The notes under the pieces were generated by a model. The model searched no databases and was not told the DNA's origin. It saw nothing but the letters and a program-made list of their open reading frames with translations. Of a stretch of DNA of 64,000 nt, positions 18,206-26,058 are shown piece by piece. The stretch comes from an uncultured Desulfatitalea sp. (GTDB lineage: Bacteria; Desulfobacterota; Desulfobacteria; Desulfobacterales; Desulfosarcinaceae). Within the stretch, counting starts at the first letter, position 1; each line of letters begins with the position of its first letter. Location of the stretch: the NCBI GenBank assembly GCA_937868765.1, contig CALMNL010000006.1:558001-622000 (forward strand). Direction: 5' to 3'. The translations under genes and the position numbers were made by a program.

Positions 18206-19325
18206 ACGCCGTATGCGTCGTGGGGGCATCATCGCCTGTTGAAAGCGGTGAGGAAAGAGCCAGGGGCCGATGCCCCATGACCATGGCGCCGACCACCAGG
18301 CATTCAAGTCCAAATGGCAGGTAGCCGCCATATCCCAGCACGGGCATAGCAAAGATATGGAAACGGTTCACATAAGGCACCGCATACGACCAGCGCGCCA
18401 GGCTGCCGATATTCCACAATTCCCAGAAAAATCCACAGATCAGCGACGCCAGGGCCGCGGCCACCGGAGGGCGCCAGTCCCCATCGCGCAAAGTGGAAAA
18501 GATCGTCGGCTGGCCACGCAGCGCTTGTACGGAGGTTATAATCAGCAGGGGGGAGCCCCACAGGAGGGCGAAAAGGGCATCGGGAAACACTCCCAAACAA
18601 GCCAGGCCTATCCCCGCCGCCGTCAGGCTCACCTTGGCCACCATCCGGGGATGGGAGATGCGCAGCGGATACAAGTCTGCCAGGCCCGCAAAAACCGGAA
18701 AGCTTAGCAGTAACCGGTAGGTGCTCAGCACGGCCGGCAGCACGGTGGCGAAGGCCAGGGAGGCAAAGGCGATGTAGGATAACGGGCTGAAATCGGTCAC
18801 ACCCTCATAGTACCAATTTTGGACAAAGCGGTTGAGGTATTCGAAGAACCACCAGAAGAGCGCGCTTGCAGGAATCAGCAGCAAGAATCGACCCGGCGCA
18901 TCTTTGAGCAGGCTGCGCCAGCCGCGGAATTGGCACCAGGCGTTGGCCAACAGGATGTAACCGATCCATGGCAGGCAGAAGGTGTGAGCCTGCCAAGCGG
19001 CGAACCATTCCCAGCGCGTCCAGGCCAACAGCCAGCCCCCGCCGAGCGTGAGCAGCCCTGCCCAGCCCCACCAGGGCCACTGGCCACGCGTGCGGATGAC
19101 GGCATGACCGTGTCCGAGATTCGCCATGAGCAGGAAGCCGATGCCGGCGATCAAGAAAATATTGATGAATAAAAAAACGATAAATACCCACCAGGAGAAT
19201 GGGGCATGGTGGACATGGACGGTCAGGGGCGGAAATTCGAGGTAGTCAGCGATCTGCCGGCCGCTGAGGCGTATGCCGAGGAGTGGCAGCCCAAGCAGCA
19301 TGCCAGCCGTGACGACCCACTGCAT
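18129..19325 (-). CDS. Polytopic inner-membrane protein of unknown function
   Basis: A 398-residue very hydrophobic protein with about ten to eleven predicted membrane helices, rich in Trp (WWGWAGLLTLGGGWLLAW, FWWFFEYLNRFVQNWYY). No transporter or enzyme motif is obvious. The GGGGAGG RBS just upstream fixes the ATG at 19325; the longer open frame upstream overlaps the ThiF-like gene in another frame and is ignored. Its basic C-terminal tail is encoded across the stop of the convergent flavoprotein gene. It lies 86 bases after the ThiF-like gene on the same strand and may belong to that cluster. Confidence 0.75.
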   Translation of the reverse strand: MQWVVTAGMLLGLPLLGIRLSGRQIADYLEFPPLTVHVHHAPFSWWVFIVFLFINIFLIAGIGFLLMANLGHGHAVIRTRGQWPWWGWAGLLTLGGGWLLAWTRWEWFAAWQAHTFCLPWIGYILLANAWCQFRGWRSLLKDAPGRFLLLIPASALFWWFFEYLNRFVQNWYYEGVTDFSPLSYIAFASLAFATVLPAVLSTYRLLLSFPVFAGLADLYPLRISHPRMVAKVSLTAAGIGLACLGVFPDALFALLWGSPLLIITSVQALRGQPTIFSTLRDGDWRPPVAAALASLICGFFWELWNIGSLARWSYAVPYVNRFHIFAMPVLGYGGYLPFGLECLVVGAMVMGHRPLALSSPLSTGDDAPTTHTAFKSPGRVLPLRRRHTSGDAALWRRR

Positions 19326-19411
19326 GGCCTCCCCTGAATACCCCCCCTTATGCGCCACGCGCGCTCCTTTCAATTTAATTGATTGAGTGCCCTGATTCGC
19401 CGCTGCGGATT

Positions 19412-20272
19412 TCAGGCCAACGCCAGAATTTCCACGCTGCTGTCGGACAGATCCACCACCCACAGCTTGTTGCGCAGCAATTGTTGGGGGCGGCCCGTCA
19501 ACACCTTGAGCGCCTCGGAACTCTCCATGGCAGCCACGGTGGCCACTGTTTGGGGTGGGCATCCCAAGGCGATCTCAACCCCTTTGGGGCTCTCGATGGA
19601 TTGCCGTGGGCCATAAATCAGGGTCAAGCCTTCATCCTGGGGAAGTATGGTCGTCACGTGACCTGTCATGCCGGCCACCGCACCGGAAACCATGGGGATC
19701 GACAATTGTTTGGCTGCTGCTTCAAGGGTAAAACGGGAAGGAATGTCGTCCAGGCAGTCAATGACGATTGTGCAGCCTTGGATCAGCTCTTCGGCGTTGG
19801 CGTCGCAGAGAAAGACCGGGCGGCTTGTCACCCGGACGGCGCTGTTTAGATTGGCAACCCGCCCGGCCGCCGCTTCGGCTTTCAACTGCCCTAGGCTGCT
19901 TTCGGTGCTCAACCATTGGCGATTGAGATTGTGTTCTTCGAAACGGTCTCCATCAATAAGCACGAGATCGCCCACACCGGCCCGGGATAGTATCTCCACC
20001 ACGCTCCCCCCCAATCCACCCAGCCCCACGACCGCCGCCCGGGCATTGAGCCAATGCATCTGGTCGTTGGCGTTGAAGGTGCGCTGATTGCGCAGATAGC
20101 GCAAGGGGACGATGCCGTTGCCCAAAGCTTCAATTTCGATGCACCGGATGGGAAGATCCAGCTCGGCGGCGATCTGCTGGGTGTTTGCGATGCTCAGGGT
20201 GTGCTGTGTGGTGCCGTTCGGTTTGATGATTTGGGCCACCCGCGGCGCGATATGATCAATGATCCGAGCCAT
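19412..20272 (-). CDS. ThiF/MoeB/HesA-family E1-like adenylyltransferase
   Basis: A 286-residue enzyme that should adenylate the C-terminal glycine of a ubiquitin-like sulfur carrier. An N-terminal region of ~75 residues (IEALGNGIVPLRYLRNQRTF) precedes the Rossmann core VVGLGGLGGSVVE, the Arg finger segment NLNRQW, DCLDDIPSRF and the PPQTVATVAAMESSEALK helix. The paired zinc CxxC motifs of MoeB are absent, as in a short form I associate with anaerobes. The partner is almost certainly the 80-residue GG-ended protein encoded 4 bases upstream. In anaerobes such pairs often serve molybdo- or tungstopterin or another sulfur transfer; no such enzyme is encoded in this window. Confidence 0.88.
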   Translation of the reverse strand: MARIIDHIAPRVAQIIKPNGTTQHTLSIANTQQIAAELDLPIRCIEIEALGNGIVPLRYLRNQRTFNANDQMHWLNARAAVVGLGGLGGSVVEILSRAGVGDLVLIDGDRFEEHNLNRQWLSTESSLGQLKAEAAAGRVANLNSAVRVTSRPVFLCDANAEELIQGCTIVIDCLDDIPSRFTLEAAAKQLSIPMVSGAVAGMTGHVTTILPQDEGLTLIYGPRQSIESPKGVEIALGCPPQTVATVAAMESSEALKVLTGRPQQLLRNKLWVVDLSDSSVEILALA

Positions 20273-20276
20273 GCCG

Positions 20277-20519
20277 TTATCCTCCTCCCACCGGGGGAAA
20301 GATGCCTACACGTTCGCCACCGATCAATCGTGTATGCAGGTCCGCTTTGATACCGTTGATGAAAATCAATTTTGCTTCTGCCAAGGGGATCCGCAGTTGA
20401 GATAGCAACGCCTCTATAGGTGTGCCGGGGGCGATGGGGTAACGGTCGGCGTTCTCCGGAGAACGGTCGGCCAGTGTGGCAAATAGTCGCAGGTCAATGG
20501 TTGTTGGTGGGCTGGGCAT
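20277..20519 (-). CDS. MoaD/ThiS-family ubiquitin-like sulfur carrier
   Basis: An 80-residue beta-grasp protein ending in PPVGGG, the glycine tail that is adenylated and thiocarboxylated by a ThiF/MoeB enzyme. The fold is visible as strands TIDLRLFATL and KLIFINGIKADL with a helix TPIEALLSQL between. The AAGGAGAAG RBS fixes the ATG at 20519; the open frame continues upstream without support. It is flanked by its likely E1 (4 bases downstream) and a Cys-rich small protein whose 3' end overlaps it by 26 bases. Confidence 0.88.
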   Translation of the reverse strand: MPSPPTTIDLRLFATLADRSPENADRYPIAPGTPIEALLSQLRIPLAEAKLIFINGIKADLHTRLIGGERVGIFPPVGGG

Positions 20520-20694
20520 TTTTGCTTCTCCTTTTTGGGTCGAAGAAAAGGCACTCCCTGCCCGAGCTTTGATAGACCGCCTGGCTGGGGATCTGGGCAC
20601 TCTTGAAGCCCATCGCTTTGCACCCGTGGGGATGTGCTCTTTGCCAGGTTACATAATAATACCGGCATTGATGACAGTCGATGCGCGGAGGCAT
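20494..20694 (-). CDS. Small Cys-rich protein heading the MoaD/ThiF cluster
   Basis: A 66-residue protein with a regular pattern: DCHQCRYYYVTW near the start, HPHGCKAMGFKS in the middle and SGRECLFFDPK at the end. Four cysteines (positions 7, 10, 24, 48) could bind one zinc or iron. I recall similar short stand-alone proteins in anaerobes, but no function is known to me. GGAAG seven bases before the ATG supports translation. The gene overlaps the MoaD/ThiS-like start, so the two are likely coupled. Confidence 0.8.
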   Translation of the reverse strand: MPPRIDCHQCRYYYVTWQRAHPHGCKAMGFKSAQIPSQAVYQSSGRECLFFDPKRRSKNAQPTNNH

Positions 20695-20821
20695 GGCATT
20701 GCTTCCATCCAGGCAATTTTTTTATAAAAATGATTGACGCTTTAGCTTTCCCATACTATCGAAGCCAGGGGAAGACAAGAGCGGCTTTTCGCGCACCACA
20801 TCACGATGAAGGAGTGACCTA

Positions 20822-21769
20822 ATGGCGCTTAAGTTTCGCAAGGCCCTAGTCACCGGAGGAGCCGGATTCATCGGTTCACACCTGGTCGAGGCGCTGGTTG
20901 GGCATGGGTGTGACGTCACTGTGCTGGACAATCTGGCCAGCGGAAATCTAGCCAACCTTGCAAGGGTTCAGGACAAGATCACTTTCGTAAAAGGTGATAT
21001 CAAGGATGATCGCACCCTGAGCCGGGTGGCCAAAGGTTGCGAGGTGGTTTTTCACCTTGCGGCGGTGGTTTCGGTCACCCAGACGGTCAAAGATCCGGTG
21101 TTATCGGCTCTGGTCAACGAAATGGGCACCCTTCGCGTGCTCGATGCGGCTCGCAAGCACGGCATCCGGCGCGTGGTGCTCTCCAGTTCCAGTGCTGTGT
21201 ATGGCGATGCGCCCCAATTGCCCAAATCGGAATCCATGACTCCTGCACCGATGAGTCCTTACGCGGTGCAGAAGTTGACCAACGAGTACTATGCTGAACT
21301 CTATCACCGGTTATATGGCCTTGAAACTGTCTGTCTGCGCTATTTCAATGTCTACGGCCCGCACCAGGACCCTTCTTCTCCCTATTCGGGCGTGATTTCC
21401 ATCTTCATGTTGCGGGCGATCAATGACCAGGCACCTTTGATATACGGCGATGGAGGGCAGACCCGCGATTTCGTATTTGTAAAAGATGTGGTTCAGGCCA
21501 ACCTGCTGGCTGCAACTCATGAGGCTGCATCGGGTCGGGTGTTCAATGTCGGCACCAGTAATTCAGTTTCCATCAATGGATTGTGGGAATTGATCGCCCG
21601 GCTGGCAGGATGCCGTTTGCCGGCCAAGCATGAGGCGCCGCGCCCCGGCGACATCCTTCATTCTCTGGCCAGCATCCAACGCGCCAAAGAATTACTGGGT
21701 TTTCAACCCGCTATCACCTTCGAGGAGGGGTTGCGGCAGACATTTGCATGGTACCGCCAAGGCGCGTAA
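20822..21769 (+). CDS. NAD-dependent nucleotide-sugar epimerase/dehydratase (extended SDR)
   Basis: A 315-residue extended short-chain dehydrogenase acting on a UDP- or similar activated sugar for surface polysaccharide. Seen in order: TGGAGFIGSHL (NAD loop), VLDNLASGN, GDIKDD, HLAA, SSSSAVYGD (catalytic Ser), SPYAVQKL (YxxxK), RYFNVYGPHQDPSSPYSG and DFVFVKDVV. The closest textbook relatives are UDP-GlcNAc/UDP-glucose 4-epimerases, but substrate cannot be assigned. AAGGAG nine bases before the ATG. It is monocistronic, flanked by the divergent MoaD cluster and a convergent gene. Confidence 0.92.
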   Translation: MALKFRKALVTGGAGFIGSHLVEALVGHGCDVTVLDNLASGNLANLARVQDKITFVKGDIKDDRTLSRVAKGCEVVFHLAAVVSVTQTVKDPVLSALVNEMGTLRVLDAARKHGIRRVVLSSSSAVYGDAPQLPKSESMTPAPMSPYAVQKLTNEYYAELYHRLYGLETVCLRYFNVYGPHQDPSSPYSGVISIFMLRAINDQAPLIYGDGGQTRDFVFVKDVVQANLLAATHEAASGRVFNVGTSNSVSINGLWELIARLAGCRLPAKHEAPRPGDILHSLASIQRAKELLGFQPAITFEEGLRQTFAWYRQGA

Positions 21770-21790
21770 TCGACACCGCTTAAGGATGGA

Positions 21791-22519
21791 TCAGGGGGCT
21801 ACCATCTTTTCGTAGAGCGTTTTTACCGTCACGCCCCGCCAGTTTCCTTTGCCCGAGATGGTGGGATACCCCTGGGAACTGATGTGTCGGGCAATCTTTT
21901 CCCACCCATGGCCCTCGCTGCGCATCTGGCTGATGAGCGCATGGAGCATATGGCGATCCGTTTCCGTCAAGCGGCCTGGCGCTTCGGAAAATTCGTCCTC
22001 ATCTCCGGGAATATCACTTTCATTTTCAATCTCATCGGATTCGCTCGCATCGGCGGCGAAAATATCTTCCTCTTCCCGTTCATCCGCCATGATGTCCGGT
22101 GTCGTATCGACGATCTCGGTGGGGCGCATGCTCTCGACCGTTGTCGCCACTTCATCGGCGATCGATTCGGAAAACGCTTCCGTGGTAAAAAGCGCCTCTA
22201 CTTCGCTGGCGGTGGCCTTGGGATTGACCATGCGGTAGAGATTTTTAGCCAGCACTTCCATGGCCTTGGCCTTGCGCTCCTCGGCTCTGGTGCGGGCCAG
22301 ATAGGCATCGGTCATGCGCTTCTGGGTATCCGCCAGATTTTCAAGGACCTCCTTGATGGCACTCAGACGCTCGGAGTCTTTGTTTTCGAAATGGGGCTTG
22401 CGACGGTCCATCATGTTACGCCGCTGACCGCCCTTGAACTGCTGGTCGCCGTAGGGCCGGTTGGCGCGATCACCCTGTTTCAGCTTGCCGCTTCTAAGAT
22501 TGTGTAAAAAATCGTCCAT
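21791..22519 (-). CDS. Acidic hypothetical protein with C-terminal HTH-like segment
   Basis: A 242-residue soluble protein. The first 60 residues are basic and Gly/Asn/Gln-rich; residues ~50-110 form an amphipathic helix region; residues ~140-185 are strongly acidic (EREEEDIFAADASESDE). The last ~50 residues (DRHMLHALISQMRSEG, GWEKIARHISSQGYP) resemble the helix-turn-helix segment of serine-recombinase 'recombinase' domains, where a line such as YPTISGKGNWRGVTV reads like the strand-specific insertion. A DNA-binding role is an inference. GAGGAG precedes the ATG by eight bases. Confidence 0.7.
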   Translation of the reverse strand: MDDFLHNLRSGKLKQGDRANRPYGDQQFKGGQRRNMMDRRKPHFENKDSERLSAIKEVLENLADTQKRMTDAYLARTRAEERKAKAMEVLAKNLYRMVNPKATASEVEALFTTEAFSESIADEVATTVESMRPTEIVDTTPDIMADEREEEDIFAADASESDEIENESDIPGDEDEFSEAPGRLTETDRHMLHALISQMRSEGHGWEKIARHISSQGYPTISGKGNWRGVTVKTLYEKMVAP

Positions 22520-22926
22520 TCAATTTTCTCCTCGGGTCAATCTTCTTCGATTGCCGATACCTCAGCTTTTGATGTCCGCATCACATTCCTGTTTGAGGAC
22601 GCTTTTATCCTGCGAACCAATTGTTGGAATATGGCACGACGCGAATCTTATCAGGAACAAGGAAGGGGGCTCTGCATCGATGCGGTTCGGTGTATGCTAT
22701 GTATCGGTCGCTTTATAGGAATACTTTAGTTGATATTATCCCCGCCGTAACCCTGAGCTGCTTCAGATAGTTACCCTGTGTCCATTTGATTTTTTGGCGA
22801 AGAGATGAAACAACCTAATCCTTTTTCAGGAAAAGGTCAACTGCCTTCTATGATTTTCCCATGTGCCCTGTGTCAACCTTCAGCTCAGGTGAGCAGCGAT
22901 GTCGAGCAAGCGGGGCGGTGGAGCCA
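22520..22926. other. Gene-free stretch upstream of the acidic protein and downstream of lysA
   Basis: No convincing gene. A 58-codon plus-strand frame from 22805 runs antisense into the lysA 3' end and has no clear family features. A short imperfect hairpin (CCTTTT/AAAAGG near 22820) lacks a T-run on the minus strand, so a terminator for dapL-lysA is not clear. Confidence 0.45.
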
Positions 22927-24195
22927 TCAAGTGCGCTTGGGGGTTATCTGTCGCGGCTCAAAGCGCAGGGTGGCCAAATAGTCCGCCTCGCTTTCTGCGC
23001 GGCGGATAAGTTCTACCGTGCCATTTTCGCGCAGGAGTAGTTCCTGAGGGCGCAGCTTCCCGTTATAGTTGAATCCCATGGCGTGACCATGGGCTCCTGT
23101 ATCCTGGATGATGAGCAGGTCTCCCTCCTCGATTCGAGGCAATTCCCTTTGGATGGCGAACTTGTCATTGTTTTCGCACAAAGAACCCACCACATCCACG
23201 ACCTGAGTGGTTGCGCCGGCCGGTTTGTTCAATACCTCGATGTGGTGATACGCGCCGTACATGGCCGGTCTCATCAAGGCCGACATGCAGGCATCGACGC
23301 CGATATATTGACGGTATATCTCTTTGCGGTTGATGGCTTGGACCACCAGCACGCCGTGCGGGCCGGTCATATAGCGGCCGCTCTCCATGTACAACCTGGG
23401 CGCATACCCGTAACGGCTGTTAAAATCGCTGAAGAGGCGGATGATTTCTTTGGCCATGGCTTCCAGATCAAAGGGGTGGTCCTCGGGTCGGTAAGGTATC
23501 CCCAGACCGCCGCCCATGTTGATGAAATCGAAGCGGATGCCTAACTCACCGCCTATCCAGGCGGCTACATCCAGCAGCATCTGGACGGTTTGGACCATGT
23601 AGGTATAATTGAGCTCATTGCTGGCCAGCATGGTGTGCAAACCGAAGCGCCGTGCGCCTCGTTTCATGGCGGATCGATAGGCTTCGACCAGTTGATGATG
23701 GGCCACACCGTATTTGGCTTCCACCGGATTGCCGATAATGCTGTTGCCGCTGCGCCTGGGACCGGGATTGTATCGGAAGCAGATGGTTTCGGGCATCACC
23801 GGCACTTTGGGCACAAGGCTAAGGTCGTCCAGGTTCAAAAGGCAGCCGCCGTTGCGCTGCGCGGCCTCGAAATCCGCCGAACTTGTGTTGTTGGAGGTGA
23901 ACATCAGGTCGTCACCGCCGGCTCCGATCTGGCGGGCCAGCGTCAACTCGGCCGAGGAGCTGCAATCGAAGCCGAAGCCCAAAGCTTGCATGATTTGCAT
24001 GATACGCGGATTGGGCAGGGCCTTGACCGCAAAATACTCACGGAACCCCGGCAGTTCGGCAAAAACCTGGTTTAGCCGCATACCGGTCTGCCGGATTCCT
24101 TTTTCATCGTAGATATGAAACGGTGTGCCGAAATTGGCTTCGATCTCTTTCAGCACAGGAAAGAGCCGCTCGCGGTAGGATGAGCTCATGGGCAT
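22927..24195 (-). CDS. lysA: Diaminopimelate decarboxylase
   Basis: PLP enzyme converting meso-diaminopimelate to lysine, 422 residues, fold type III. K58 in YFAVKA should bind PLP. GFDCSSSAEL, FGLHTM, INMGGGLGIPY (phosphate loop) and GSLCENND (Cys in the active site) are present. The usual EPGR segment reads ESGRYMTGPHG, as in a variant group of the family. GAGGAG nine bases before the ATG at 24195. Only 13 bases separate it from dapL, forming a lysine-synthesis operon. Confidence 0.95.
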   Translation of the reverse strand: MPMSSSYRERLFPVLKEIEANFGTPFHIYDEKGIRQTGMRLNQVFAELPGFREYFAVKALPNPRIMQIMQALGFGFDCSSSAELTLARQIGAGGDDLMFTSNNTSSADFEAAQRNGGCLLNLDDLSLVPKVPVMPETICFRYNPGPRRSGNSIIGNPVEAKYGVAHHQLVEAYRSAMKRGARRFGLHTMLASNELNYTYMVQTVQMLLDVAAWIGGELGIRFDFINMGGGLGIPYRPEDHPFDLEAMAKEIIRLFSDFNSRYGYAPRLYMESGRYMTGPHGVLVVQAINRKEIYRQYIGVDACMSALMRPAMYGAYHHIEVLNKPAGATTQVVDVVGSLCENNDKFAIQRELPRIEEGDLLIIQDTGAHGHAMGFNYNGKLRPQELLLRENGTVELIRRAESEADYLATLRFEPRQITPKRT

Positions 24196-24208
24196 GGCGT
24201 CTGGCTCC

Positions 24209-25432
24209 TCAGGTCAATGCGGTGCGAATGCGCTCCATGGCCTTTTTGACGTTGTCAAAGCTGTTGAATGCGCTCAAGCGTATGTATTGTTGGCCACATT
24301 TGCCGAAACCTGCCCCGGGGGTGCATACCACGCCGGCCTTCTGCAGCAGCAAGTCAAAAAATGTCCACGCATCCTGTCGTGTATCGATCCATATATATGG
24401 TGAATGGTCACCTCCCACGCAGGTGTAACCCAGAGCGGAGAAGGCCTGGCGGATAAAGGCCGCGTTTTTCAAGTAGTAATCGGTCAATTCCCGCGTCTGG
24501 GCCTGGCCGGCCGGACTGTAAACCGCTTCGGCGGCTCGTTGGATGGGATAGGCGACCCCATTGAATTTGGTGGTGTGGCGACGATTCCACAGGCCGTGGA
24601 GGGCGATGGGGCGACCGTCGGCCGCATACGCCATACAATTTTGGGGGACGACGGTGAAGGCGCAGCGCGTGCCGGTAAACCCGGCGGTCTTGGAAAAACT
24701 GCGGCATTCGATGGCGACTTCCCGGGCTCCTTCGATCTCGTAGATGGATCGCGGCAGGCGATCGTCCCGGATAAAAGCCTCATATGCGGCGTCATATAGA
24801 ATCAGGGCTTTGTGCTTGCGAGCATAGTCGACCCAGGCGGCCAGCTGTTCCTTGGTGATGGTGGCACCGGTGGGATTGTTAGGAAAACACAGGTAGATCA
24901 GGTCCACCGGTTCCGAAGGCAGCGCCGGCACATAGTTGTTTTCACGGGTGCACTCCAGATAAACCAGCCCATCGTAGCGGCCATTGTTGAGGGCGCCGGT
25001 GCGGCCTGCCATGACATTGGTGTCCACGTAAACTGGATATACGGGGTCCGGCACCGCCACCCGGACATCGCCGGCAAAGATCTCTTGAATATTGCCGGTG
25101 TCGCATTTGGCGCCGTCGCTCACGAAAATCTCATCGGGATCCACCTGGGCGCCCCGTGCCTGAAAATCAAAGCGGGCGATTTTTTCGCGCAAGAAATGAT
25201 AACCCTGCTCCGGGCCATAGCCCCGGAAGCTGCTTTCCTGGGCCATTTCTTCGCTGGCTTTGTGCAGGGCCTCGACACAAGCGGCCGGCAAGGCACGGGT
25301 CACGTCGCCGATGCCTAATCGGATGATGGTTTGATCGGGATGCTGCCGCTGGTACGCCGCCACGCGTTTGGCGATATCGGCGAACAGATAGCTGGACTGG
25401 AGTTTTAAATAGTTTTCGTTGATTCGGATCAT
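24209..25432 (-). CDS. dapL: LL-diaminopimelate aminotransferase
   Basis: A 407-residue class I/II aminotransferase that makes LL-diaminopimelate directly from tetrahydrodipicolinate, bypassing the acyl pathways. The family start is exact ([20 protein letters not shown]), followed by [44 protein letters not shown] and [13 protein letters not shown] with the PLP lysine. The ATG at 25432 has GAGG six bases upstream. It is first in an operon with lysA. This pathway is typical of Desulfobacterota, methanogens, chlamydiae and plants. Confidence 0.97.
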   Translation of the reverse strand: MIRINENYLKLQSSYLFADIAKRVAAYQRQHPDQTIIRLGIGDVTRALPAACVEALHKASEEMAQESSFRGYGPEQGYHFLREKIARFDFQARGAQVDPDEIFVSDGAKCDTGNIQEIFAGDVRVAVPDPVYPVYVDTNVMAGRTGALNNGRYDGLVYLECTRENNYVPALPSEPVDLIYLCFPNNPTGATITKEQLAAWVDYARKHKALILYDAAYEAFIRDDRLPRSIYEIEGAREVAIECRSFSKTAGFTGTRCAFTVVPQNCMAYAADGRPIALHGLWNRRHTTKFNGVAYPIQRAAEAVYSPAGQAQTRELTDYYLKNAAFIRQAFSALGYTCVGGDHSPYIWIDTRQDAWTFFDLLLQKAGVVCTPGAGFGKCGQQYIRLSAFNSFDNVKKAMERIRTALT

Positions 25433-25630
25433 CGGTTCCTCGATTCCCTGATTGCCGCCGCGGCTCTCAGGATGGCGAGTCATTGTCGATAACGATACAC
25501 AGGGCCGTATTTATAGCCTTCTCTTGATGCCGGATTGGATTGGATATTCAAAAAATAAGATTTGGTCAATACCAATTGGCGCCGGGCGCTGCGAACCCGC
25601 AGAATGCGGCACGATGAGCGGAAGCAGGCG

Positions 25631-25879
25631 CTATCCCCGGGATCTGGACCCCTTTTCGCACTTCCCATCCATTTTCGTAGTGTGCAGCCGCCAAAAGCGG
25701 ATGGCAAAACCGATCAACAACGAGACGCTGATCAGGATAATGAAATTGGAAGCGAAAAAAGTGAGCATAAAGGAGAAAGGATCTTCGAGCCGATACGCTC
25801 CCATCAGTACATGGATACCCAGCATCATGAAAAGAGCCGCGATGATAATCAGTCCGCCGTATTTTAGATAAACAGCCAC
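25631..25879 (-). CDS. Small two-helix membrane protein
   Basis: An 82-residue protein with two predicted membrane helices (LKYGGLIIIAALFMMLGIHV and NFIILISVSLLIGFAIRFW) joined by a loop reading MGAYRLEDPFSFMLTFFASN. The sequence between the helices looks constrained (DPF, FFASN). No function is known to me. It lies 200 bases upstream of dapL on the same strand and may be a separate unit. Confidence 0.65.
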   Translation of the reverse strand: MAVYLKYGGLIIIAALFMMLGIHVLMGAYRLEDPFSFMLTFFASNFIILISVSLLIGFAIRFWRLHTTKMDGKCEKGSRSRG

Positions 25880-25954
25880 CCTGGGACGTCATCCTTTTTT
25901 GCCGGTTCCTCGGTTCCGCTCGAGTAACCACGAAATATAGGCCCTTGTCAAGGC

Positions 25955-25984
25955 GCCGGACAGTATCCTGCCGGACAGTATCCT
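25955..25984. repeat. 15-bp perfect tandem duplication upstream of the GAF/LuxR regulator
   Basis: GCCGGACAGTATCCT occurs twice head to tail (25955-25969, 25970-25984), between the small membrane-protein gene and the regulator, so it could influence either divergent promoter. Confidence 0.7.
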
Positions 25985-26058
25985 GATGGATTGCGACCTG
26001 TTTGACTTTTATACGGTCCCCCCATATGGTGCCGATCAGAAAAGCAAGAGAGGATGTC

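Noticed and set aside
22805-22981. 58-codon plus-strand frame antisense to the lysA end
   Set aside because: Weak RBS, overlaps lysA on the other strand and shows no recognisable pattern.
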